Assembly (NCBI GenBank): GCA_023386045.1
Contig: JAEWKK010000036.1
Coordinates: 1 to 34,513, forward strand
Length of the DNA: 34,513 nucleotides
Direction: 5' to 3'
Source: Bacteroidota bacterium
GTDB taxonomy: Bacteria; Bacteroidota; Bacteroidia; Chitinophagales; Chitinophagaceae
The position numbers and the translations under genes are program-made. The notes under the pieces were generated by a model. That model had not been told where the DNA came from and made no database searches. It worked only from the letters and a program-made list of their open reading frames with translations. Below are positions 16,032-22,664 of the stretch, one piece after another; the stretch's first letter is position 1, and each line of letters begins with the position of its first letter.

Positions 16032-16550
16032 GATCACAGATAATTTTTGGATTACAGATTACACAGATCACAGATTACACGGATTTCGCAGATGATTTTC
16101 TTGATAAACCGTGTCCTTCATATTAATCACATTCTGAGTAATCATTAGAATCAGTGATTGGATCACAGATTACACGGATAATTTTGTGATCACAGATTAC
16201 ACTGATTACACAGATTGGCTTTCTATTTAAGCAGTGTTCTTCATATCAATCATATTTCTGCGCAATCAGCGAAATCAGTGATTGATCACAGATTACACAG
16301 ATTTCACAGATTAGCTTATGATTACAAGCGCTTTCTGAAATGCCAGATAATTTCTTATAGCTGAAGATCTGTGATCAATTGCTTAACTATTGGCATCAGA
16401 AAAATTTTAAAAAGAACACCATCAATCAAGGAAAATAATCTGTGAAATCAGTGTAATCTGTGATAGTATTCCTGTGTAATCTGTGATAGTATTCTCTCTC
16501 GTAATCTGTGATTTTATTTCCGCGTAGTCTCCATCTTAATCTGTTAATCT
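16032..16550. repeat. Inverted array of GATTACA/GATCACA heptads between ftsY and nhaA
   Basis: The roughly 517-bp spacer has no gene. The left half, read on the plus strand, repeats GATCACA and GATTACA, often as a pair followed by a dinucleotide (starts at 16032, 16050, 16057, 16066, 16073, 16161, 16168, 16188, 16195, 16204, 16284 and 16291). The right half carries the reverse complements TGTAATC and TGTGATM (16370, 16452, 16459, 16475, 16482 and 16507, plus variants to about 16550). The sense flips near 16340. Similar words, TGATGGAGATT and AGATGGAGACT on opposite strands, lie just inside the two gene ends. The array runs into the nhaA coding end. Confidence 0.8.
16091..16300 (+). repeat. 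Two diverged direct copies of a unit with 123-bp spacing
   Basis: Within the array, the stretch at 16111 (GTGTCCTTCATATTAATCA) is repeated at 16234 (GTGTTCTTCATATCAATCA). The similarity continues through an AATCAGTGATT segment into GATCACAGATTACAC. So the array was partly built by duplication of a unit of about 120 bp, larger than the heptads. Confidence 0.65.
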
Positions 16551-17708
16551 GTGGTCGCGTTTCACGGATAATAAAATCATCAATCCCAATACGGTGGCCA
16601 TCAGTGATGCTATGAGAACGGCGATCTTAGAATAGCTGATCACTTCCGGATCGGAAAAAGCCAGGTTGGAAATAAATATTGACATCGTAAAACCAATTCC
16701 AGCCAGAACTGCTGCTCCTGCCAGCTGCTTCCATTGAAGTCCTTCGGGCAGACTGGTATATTTTGTCCTGATCAATAACCAGCTGAATAAAAGAATACCT
16801 GCGGGTTTGCCCAGTATTAGTCCTGCTATAATTCCAAGACTATTCCCCGTCAGCATGGCATCCTTCCATCCATCGGCCAGTACAATACCTGTATTGGCCA
16901 AAGCAAATATGGGCAGTATGATAAAGGCTACAGGTTTGTGCAGAAAGTGCTGCAAAATATAAGATGGATTATGCGCATCGTCCTTGCTGAAGGGGATCGC
17001 GAATGCCAGCAAAACACCTGATATCGTGGCATGAACACCTGAATGCATCATGCAATACCACATCACCACTCCAGGAATTAGATAGAATAAAAGATTCTTG
17101 ATGCCTGTCTTGTTAAAAACCATCAGCAAGGCAAAAATTCCAAGAGCTATTCCCAGATAGATCCAGGAAATTCCCTGGTTATAAAAAATGGCGATTACCA
17201 TGATGGCTCCCAGGTCATCAATGATGGCAAGAGCAGTAAGAAAGATTTTCAATGAAAAGGGGACCCTGTTCCCGGCAAGTGCAAGCATACCCAGGGCAAA
17301 AGCAATGTCCGTGGCCATTGGAATACCAAATCCTGAAGCATTGGGCTGATTCATATTCACCAGCAAATAAATAAGTGCAGGAACGAGCATCCCGCCAATT
17401 GCTGCTCCAACCGGGAGTATGGCATTTCTCGCCTGGGATAATTCTCCCTTGTACAGCTCTCTTTCAATTTCAAGTCCTACCAGCAAAAAGAAAATCGTCA
17501 TCAATCCATCGTTCACCCAATGTTCAATGGAATAATCCAGTCTTACAGAACCAAATGAAAGATTAAGCTGGGAATGCCAGAAGTGCAGGTAATCTTCGCC
17601 TGAACTGCTATTGGCAATGACAAGGGAAATTATGGTACAGCCCAATAGTATGATGCCGCTGATTTTCTCACTGTTAAAAAACTCTTTGAATAGCTTTGTT
17701 AATTCCAT
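16536..17708 (-). CDS. nhaA: Na+/H+ antiporter NhaA
   Basis: A 390-residue inner-membrane antiporter that exports Na+ (or Li+) in exchange for protons. The membrane helices follow the NhaA pattern. The ion-binding pair is in LAIIDDLGAI (D164, D165), the TM4 motif is PMATDIAFALG (D134), and the TM10 lysine is in LILGKPAGI (K301), corresponding to E. coli D163/D164, D133 and K300. GIGFTMSIFI is also present. The last residues (RDHRLTD) and the TAA stop are encoded by a CACAGATTAACAGATTAA stretch that belongs to the neighbouring repeat, so the C-terminus was probably rewritten by the array. It is divergent from rimO, 85 bp apart. Confidence 0.96.
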   Translation of the reverse strand: MELTKLFKEFFNSEKISGIILLGCTIISLVIANSSSGEDYLHFWHSQLNLSFGSVRLDYSIEHWVNDGLMTIFFLLVGLEIERELYKGELSQARNAILPVGAAIGGMLVPALIYLLVNMNQPNASGFGIPMATDIAFALGMLALAGNRVPFSLKIFLTALAIIDDLGAIMVIAIFYNQGISWIYLGIALGIFALLMVFNKTGIKNLLFYLIPGVVMWYCMMHSGVHATISGVLLAFAIPFSKDDAHNPSYILQHFLHKPVAFIILPIFALANTGIVLADGWKDAMLTGNSLGIIAGLILGKPAGILLFSWLLIRTKYTSLPEGLQWKQLAGAAVLAGIGFTMSIFISNLAFSDPEVISYSKIAVLIASLMATVLGLMILLSVKRDHRLTD

Positions 17709-17776
17709 ATCTGTTTACCTTAAAAATCAATCTTCGAAATTAGGGCTTTTACCAAATTCTAAACAGCCATATCGAG

Positions 17777-17784
17777 TAACTTTG
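17777..17784 (+). promoter_or_regulatory. -7 promoter box of rimO
   Basis: TAACTTTG is an exact TAnnTTTG match, ten bases before the ATG at 17794. There is no TTTG at the expected -33 position. If used, the transcript would be leaderless or nearly so and would exclude the longer ORF that starts at 17611. Confidence 0.4.
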
Positions 17785-17793
17785 CCGCTCGTC

Positions 17794-19104
17794 ATGAAAG
17801 CAAAAACACTCAGGAAAGACAAGGTCAACATCATCACCCTCGGCTGCAGCAAGAATATGGTGGACAGCGAGGTGCTGAGCGGACAGCTCATTGCCAATGA
17901 AATTGATGTGGTGCATGAAAGCGGAAAGAAAGACCACAACATCGTGATTGTAAACACCTGTGGCTTTATTGACAAGGCAAAAGAAGAATCTATCAATACC
18001 ATACTTGAGCAGGTCAACCTGAAGCAAAAAGGCAGGCTGGATAAAGTATATGTAACAGGTTGCCTTAGTCAGCGCTACAGGGATGATCTCGAGCAGTCCA
18101 TTCCTGAAGTGGACGCCTGGTTTGGAACTATGGAGTTGCCTCTCATCCTCAAAAAATTTGAAGCCGATTACAAATCGGAACTGATTGGTGAAAGACTCCT
18201 GGCAACACCACAGCATTATGCCTATATGAAGATCGCGGAGGGTTGCAACCGCACCTGCGCTTTCTGTGCCATACCACTGATGCGTGGTCAGCATCAAAGC
18301 CGTTCCATCGAAGACCTGGTGATGGAAGCCCAGGCACTGGCAAAGCGCGGTGTTAAGGAGATCATGCTCATCGCACAGGAGCTTACCTACTATGGTCTTG
18401 ATCTTTATAAAAAAAGAATGTTGCCTGATCTTTTAAAGAGACTGAGCGACGTTCCCGGAATAGAATGGATCAGGCTACACTATGCCTATCCTCATAAATT
18501 TCCAATGGAGATCCTGGATGTGATGCGTGAGCGTGAGAATATCTGCAACTATCTGGATATGCCTTTGCAGCATGCTGCCGATAATATGCTGCGAGCCATG
18601 AAAAGACAGATCACCAGAGCAGAAATGGAAGACCTGGTGCAACAGATCAGGGCTACAGTCCCTGGCATCTGTTTGAGAACAACACTGATCGCGGGATTTC
18701 CCGGAGAAACCCCTGATGATGTGGAAGAACTCAAAGGTTTCCTGGAAAGACAAAGATTTGACCGCGTGGGCATCTTCACTTATTCGCATGAAGAAAATAC
18801 TTCTGCTTATGATTTAAAGGATGATGTTCCTGCTGATGAAAAGCAAAGAAGGGCAGAAGAGATCATGGCTGTACAACAGGAGATCTCATATGAAAAGAAC
18901 CAGGAAAAGATAGGCCAGGTATTTAAAGTTCTGGTTGATAAAAAAGAAGCAGGCCGTTACCTTGGCAGAACTGAATTTGACAGTGTTGAAGTGGATAATG
19001 AAGTGATCATTGCAGGCACGCAGAAATTGAATGTGGGATCATTTTACCAGGTAAAGATTACTAAGGCATACGATTACGATCTCGAAGGTGAAGTGATTTC
19101 TTAA
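17794..19104 (+). CDS. rimO: Ribosomal protein S12 methylthiotransferase RimO
   Basis: A 436-residue radical-SAM enzyme that methylthiolates the conserved aspartate of ribosomal protein S12. The N-terminal UPF0004 domain has the three cluster cysteines C18 (TLGCSKN), C56 (NTCGF) and C90 (TGCLSQR). The radical-SAM motif CNRTCAFC gives C151, C155 and C158. IPLMRGQHQSR and a C-terminal TRAM domain complete it. The ORF extends upstream to 17611 through nhaA's 5' end on the opposite strand; I reject this because the family start is VNIITLGCSKN. A -7 box sits just upstream and a strong terminator downstream. Confidence 0.96.
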   Translation: MKAKTLRKDKVNIITLGCSKNMVDSEVLSGQLIANEIDVVHESGKKDHNIVIVNTCGFIDKAKEESINTILEQVNLKQKGRLDKVYVTGCLSQRYRDDLEQSIPEVDAWFGTMELPLILKKFEADYKSELIGERLLATPQHYAYMKIAEGCNRTCAFCAIPLMRGQHQSRSIEDLVMEAQALAKRGVKEIMLIAQELTYYGLDLYKKRMLPDLLKRLSDVPGIEWIRLHYAYPHKFPMEILDVMRERENICNYLDMPLQHAADNMLRAMKRQITRAEMEDLVQQIRATVPGICLRTTLIAGFPGETPDDVEELKGFLERQRFDRVGIFTYSHEENTSAYDLKDDVPADEKQRRAEEIMAVQQEISYEKNQEKIGQVFKVLVDKKEAGRYLGRTEFDSVEVDNEVIIAGTQKLNVGSFYQVKITKAYDYDLEGEVIS

Positions 19105-19122
19105 TCGTTGATTGAATATTTG

Positions 19123-19149
19123 AAACTCCGGCAGCCCCGGAGTTTTTTT
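19123..19149 (+). terminator. rimO terminator
   Basis: AAACTCCGG (19123-19131) and CCGGAGTTT (19137-19145) form a 9-bp perfect stem with a CAGCC loop. A T run to 19149 follows. Confidence 0.9.
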
Positions 19150-19164
19150 ATGAAGGGCCTACAA

Positions 19165-19197
19165 TAAAAAAACCCCAAACTGGAAAGTCCGGGGGTA
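19165..19197 (-). terminator. Terminator of the minus-strand T9SS surface gene
   Basis: On the minus strand, ACCCC and GGGGT arms enclose an inner ACT/AGT stem with a small internal loop. A T run (A residues 19165-19172 on the plus strand) follows. It is downstream of the gene that ends at 19219. Confidence 0.6.
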
Positions 19198-19218
19198 ACT
19201 AACAATCCTAAATGAATC

Positions 19219-20556
19219 TTACTCTTTAATGATTTTAAATTGCTTCTTTTTATTTCCTTCAGCTAATTCCAATACATAAACTCCGGCTGCTAATTTTTTG
19301 AACCTGATCTGGATTTTGTCCTTTTCAATGGAGAGTTCGTAATCCCGGATGATTCTTCCTGCAAAATCCGTGATCCTGATAGCAGGAGCAATGGATGATG
19401 AAACAGAAATCGGTACAACCAGTTCATCTTTGAAAGGATTTGGATAAGGCATACCATTCAACACCATCTTTTTTACTTCAACAACCTCGCTTGTAATTTT
19501 TTGTCCGGCTTTGAATAACACTATGCGGTAATATGTACTTGCTGAAAAATTAAGATCCCTTGTGTTGTAGGAGGTCTGCTCGTCAGCTTTGACAGAATCA
19601 ATTGTATTGAAAAGAATGCCATTGTCCGAACGTTGCACATAAAACAAACCTTTTGTTCCGCTGGTCACCTGCCACCTGATCTCATTATAGTTTCCAATAG
19701 AACTTGCAGAAATATTCCTGAATGTTGTTGTCAAAAAGGTCAGTACGCTGGAACAACTGGAACAGCCGGTTGTAACCTGTGCAGCACCCCAGGCATTGGG
19801 CTTGCATCCCCAGGGAGTGCAGCTTGCATCACTTGAATGGCTGCTACCCAAACAAACATTTACAGTTGGATAAGCTGTGAGCGTATCATAAAACTGCGAG
19901 AACTGTTCCACCATCACACAGGCAGGACCGTTAGGAGCTATATATGGATGCTTTGCCTTATTGTATAACACTCGCATGATTGTCTGGCTGTTAAATCCAA
20001 GACAGATGCTACCGGTTGCGCTGAGTGGATCAGTGATGATACCATGAAAATCACCAATGCCGTTATTGACCACCCATGAATAAGGATTGTTAATAACAAA
20101 ATACTGGTTGGGCATTTTGAAATAAGAACTGGGAGAGATATTAATGAAGATATTCGGTTTACTTGCCGAAGCCCAGGTGCCTTCCATTACAAAATTGCCA
20201 AGGCATTGAAAAGTTCCTGCATTATAAATTTTTGTATGGCCTCTTACAATCAGTCCTGCCGGGTTATTAATTACCAGCTTTACATTAGGACGTATGTAAA
20301 CTGTGCCGGAATCGAATACCAGGTCATTTAAGGTGAGGTCACCACAAACCACCAGCGTTCCACCACTCAGCTTAACATTGGAAATAGAAGTAGCTGCACC
20401 ATAATAATATCTTGTATCACTAACAGTGATGTTTTCAGCTGCTGTAACAATTGGTTCTGTTCCAAGAAAGGATGGGAAAGCCGGCGCATTAAGGCATTGT
20501 GAAAAAACAGAGGCATGAAGAAATAATGCAGCAAGCAGGGTCGTTGATTTTCTCAT
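19219..20556 (-). CDS. T9SS-sorted secreted protein with beta-helix-like region
   Basis: A 445-residue protein with a signal peptide (MRKSTTLLAALFLHASVFSQ). Residues 45-150 have short strand repeats (ISNVKLSGGTLVVCGDLTL, DSGTVYIRPNVKLVINNPA, GLIVRGHTKIYNAG) that look like a right-handed beta-helix or polymer-like surface fold. A cysteine-rich stretch with many Ser follows (CTPWGCKP, GCSSCSS). The C-terminus, from NGMPYPNPFKDELVVP to KKLAAGVYVLELAEG, is a type A T9SS sorting domain. The function is unknown; it may be a surface or adhesive protein. The 5' flank contains a long inverted repeat. Confidence 0.8.
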   Translation of the reverse strand: MRKSTTLLAALFLHASVFSQCLNAPAFPSFLGTEPIVTAAENITVSDTRYYYGAATSISNVKLSGGTLVVCGDLTLNDLVFDSGTVYIRPNVKLVINNPAGLIVRGHTKIYNAGTFQCLGNFVMEGTWASASKPNIFINISPSSYFKMPNQYFVINNPYSWVVNNGIGDFHGIITDPLSATGSICLGFNSQTIMRVLYNKAKHPYIAPNGPACVMVEQFSQFYDTLTAYPTVNVCLGSSHSSDASCTPWGCKPNAWGAAQVTTGCSSCSSVLTFLTTTFRNISASSIGNYNEIRWQVTSGTKGLFYVQRSDNGILFNTIDSVKADEQTSYNTRDLNFSASTYYRIVLFKAGQKITSEVVEVKKMVLNGMPYPNPFKDELVVPISVSSSIAPAIRITDFAGRIIRDYELSIEKDKIQIRFKKLAAGVYVLELAEGNKKKQFKIIKE

Positions 20557-20568
20557 AGCATTGGATTT

Positions 20569-20655
20569 GGTTGCTTACCCCTGGGTCCTTCTTTTTGGTT
20601 AAAGGATATTGGATCTTAACACACTATATGAGCGAAGGACCCCGGGTAATCAAAA
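20569..20655 (-). repeat. Inverted repeat in the leader of the 19.2-20.6 kb gene
   Basis: The left arm (20569-20591, core TACCCCTGGGTCCTTC) and the right arm (20634-20655, core GAAGGACCCCGGGTA) are near-perfect reverse complements about 42 bp apart. On the minus strand the RNA would form a long stem whose end lies about a dozen bases before the ATG. It could control translation initiation or be a protein-binding site; which one cannot be told from the sequence. Confidence 0.55.
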
Positions 20656-20776
20656 AGATAGCGTTGCCGATATCTTAATAGCCTAAAACTAAGCGGAGAG
20701 AGCAGGTCTGCACAAGCGCATTTGAGTGTACATGCATTTTTGCCGCCTGAAGATTATAAAATGATGAATGAACGAT

Positions 20777-21505
20777 TTAATCACCCAGCCATTTGCGAAA
20801 TCCCGGTGCACGGTTGCGACTTACCAGCACCTCTTCTTCCACTGCAGGAAGTAATTTTAATTTGAAGCGGCTGCCAAAATAGGGGTTGATCTGTTCTATT
20901 GATTTGATGGAAAGGATATAAGAACGATTGATGCGGTAGAAATCTTCCGGATTAAGAAACTGCTCCAGTTCTTCCATGCGGTAATGAATGATGTATTTAT
21001 TTTTTGCATGGGTCATGAAATAAACAAACCTGCCATCGGAGAAAAAATAAGCAATGTCATTTACATGTATTGAAAGAAAACGCTGTCCCGACTCAACAAA
21101 AAACCTGTTCTTGAAAAGTTGCGCCATGGAAGGCTGGGTGGCAGTTGATGCTTCCACTACTTCTTCTTCAATATAAGTAAAGCCTTTTGCAAAAGGTTGC
21201 GGCATCACCTTCATGGAACCCAGTTGACCAATGGAATTTGACCTGAAGGCCAGGTAAGTAAGGCTGTGTTGTTTGGTATGCAATACGAGCCTTGCCAGCA
21301 CAGAAGTATTTTTTACCGTAAGTGATGGCAGCTTTGCCTGGTTAACCAGTACAATATCCGGTGCTGGGTTTTGTTGCACCCATTTGAGAAGATCAGATAC
21401 ACTGTTGATGGTTTCAACAACAGTGATGGAAGGATCAACCAGTTTTAAAATTCGAACAAGTTTGAGCGCTTCTTTTTTTTCTTTTTCTACTACCAGCACA
21501 TTCAT
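20777..21505 (-). CDS. LytTR-family regulator with degenerate receiver domain
   Basis: A 242-residue protein. Residues 1-110 follow the receiver fold (MNVLVVEKEKKEALKLVRIL ... DIVLVNQAKLP). The acidic pocket is EK instead of DD, and the phosphoacceptor aspartate is replaced by N55, so it should not be phosphorylated in the usual way. The C-terminal 100 residues are a LytTR DNA-binding domain: FVESGQRFLSIHVNDIAYFFSDG, then FYRINRSYILSIKSIEQI. The ORF can be extended to 21607, but the receiver fold starts at MNVLVVEK, so I chose 21505. It diverges from the flavoreductase gene and is a likely local regulator of it; that is inference from position. Confidence 0.82.
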   Translation of the reverse strand: MNVLVVEKEKKEALKLVRILKLVDPSITVVETINSVSDLLKWVQQNPAPDIVLVNQAKLPSLTVKNTSVLARLVLHTKQHSLTYLAFRSNSIGQLGSMKVMPQPFAKGFTYIEEEVVEASTATQPSMAQLFKNRFFVESGQRFLSIHVNDIAYFFSDGRFVYFMTHAKNKYIIHYRMEELEQFLNPEDFYRINRSYILSIKSIEQINPYFGSRFKLKLLPAVEEEVLVSRNRAPGFRKWLGD

Positions 21506-21602
21506 ATACTTCCCGGTTAAACTTAGAATCATCAAATTTCTTTCAAACAATTTTTCTGGAAAAGCTGTCCGGGTATGAAGTGCTATTATGATTTCATGAA
21601 TT

Positions 21603-21613
21603 GGCATTATGCC
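21603..21613. promoter_or_regulatory. Palindrome in the LytTR/reductase divergent region
   Basis: GGCATTATGCC, a 5-1-5 perfect palindrome, 22 bp before the reductase ATG and inside the spacer between two divergent genes. It could be an operator. LytTR proteins usually bind direct repeats rather than palindromes, so the link to the LytTR protein is weak. Confidence 0.3.
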
Positions 21614-21635
21614 ATAGTATGCGGATATTTAAAGA

Positions 21636-22664
21636 ATGGAAAATATCCTTTACAGTAAAGTTGCAGTGAGAGCCATTCATGAGGAAAGAAAGGATTTTAA
21701 AACCTTTGAGCTCGAATCAAAAAGCGCAATAAATTATAAAGCAGGACAATATCTCACTCTCGTTCATAACCCGGGAGCTGAAGAAATCAGGCGTTCCTAT
21801 TCCATTACTTCTTCTCCCTTACTTCATGAACCTCTTACCATTGGTGTTAAAAGAATGGATAATGGATTTTTTTCAAGACTACTGGTTGATAATACAAGAA
21901 TTGGTGATGAATTTTTTACTTCAGGTACAGGTGGTCTGTTTATTCTGCCTGAGAATCCTTCGGCCTATCGCCAGATGATTTTTCTGGCAGCAGGTAGTGG
22001 CATTACTCCTGTATTTTCTTTGATCAAAACCCTGCTTCATTTTCACCCTTCTGTTCAGGTCTTTCTTTTATACAGCAATTCTTCTCCCGAACAGTCCATA
22101 TTTCTAAATAACTTAGAGCAACTCTCCAATCAATTCAGCCAGTTTCACTGCCAGTTTATTTTCAGTAATCATCCAGACCTGCACAAGGCAAGACTGAACA
22201 GGGATTATCTCTTTCGGTTCCTGGATGAAAATGTGGAAAGCCAAACTGCGATGTTTTATATCTGCGGCCCTGAATCATACAACAGAATGTGCACTTACCT
22301 GCTACAGGAAAGAGGCATTCATCCTGAACGTATCAGGAAAGAAAATTTCCTGATTCCTGCATACCGACCGGTAAGCCTGCCGCCTGATAAAAATTTTCAT
22401 CAGGCTTTTATTCGGTCAGACCAGGGAGAGTTTGTAGTGAATGTAAATTATCCGGACACTATTTTAAAAGCAGCAAGAAAACAAAATATTGTTCTGCCTT
22501 ATAGTTGCGAAACAGGGCGATGCGGTAACTGCGTGGCACGTTGTACCAGTGGTAAGGTATGGCATTCTTATAATGAAGTCCTTACTGACAAGGACCTGGA
22601 AGCCGGTCTCATACTCACTTGTACCGGTCATCCCGTGGGCGGAGACGTGCACCTGGATCTTTGA
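21636..22664 (+). CDS. FAD/2Fe-2S oxidoreductase (PaaE/Hcr type)
   Basis: A 342-residue electron-transfer protein with three domains in order. An FAD-binding barrel has RRSYSITSSP (flavin contact RSYS, residues 53-56) and the GxxG segment TSGTGG. A nucleotide-binding domain has AAGSGITPVFS and the FYICGPESYNR motif. A C-terminal plant-type ferredoxin has CETGRCGNC and a fourth Cys (C291, C296, C299, C329). The layout is that of PaaE, HmpX and Hcr reductases, which pass electrons from NAD(P)H to an oxygenase or other partner. No oxygenase gene is nearby, so the partner is unknown. Its TGA abuts the stop of the convergent MG2 gene. Confidence 0.9.
   Translation: MENILYSKVAVRAIHEERKDFKTFELESKSAINYKAGQYLTLVHNPGAEEIRRSYSITSSPLLHEPLTIGVKRMDNGFFSRLLVDNTRIGDEFFTSGTGGLFILPENPSAYRQMIFLAAGSGITPVFSLIKTLLHFHPSVQVFLLYSNSSPEQSIFLNNLEQLSNQFSQFHCQFIFSNHPDLHKARLNRDYLFRFLDENVESQTAMFYICGPESYNRMCTYLLQERGIHPERIRKENFLIPAYRPVSLPPDKNFHQAFIRSDQGEFVVNVNYPDTILKAARKQNIVLPYSCETGRCGNCVARCTSGKVWHSYNEVLTDKDLEAGLILTCTGHPVGGDVHLDL

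Noticed and set aside
17611..17793. N-terminal extension of RimO by 61 residues
   Set aside because: It overlaps the antisense 5' end of nhaA and precedes a -7 promoter box; the RimO family starts close to the first cluster cysteine.
21506..21607. 34-residue N-terminal extension of the LytTR regulator
   Set aside because: The receiver fold begins at MNVLVVEK, and the longer start would overlap the palindrome in the divergent spacer.
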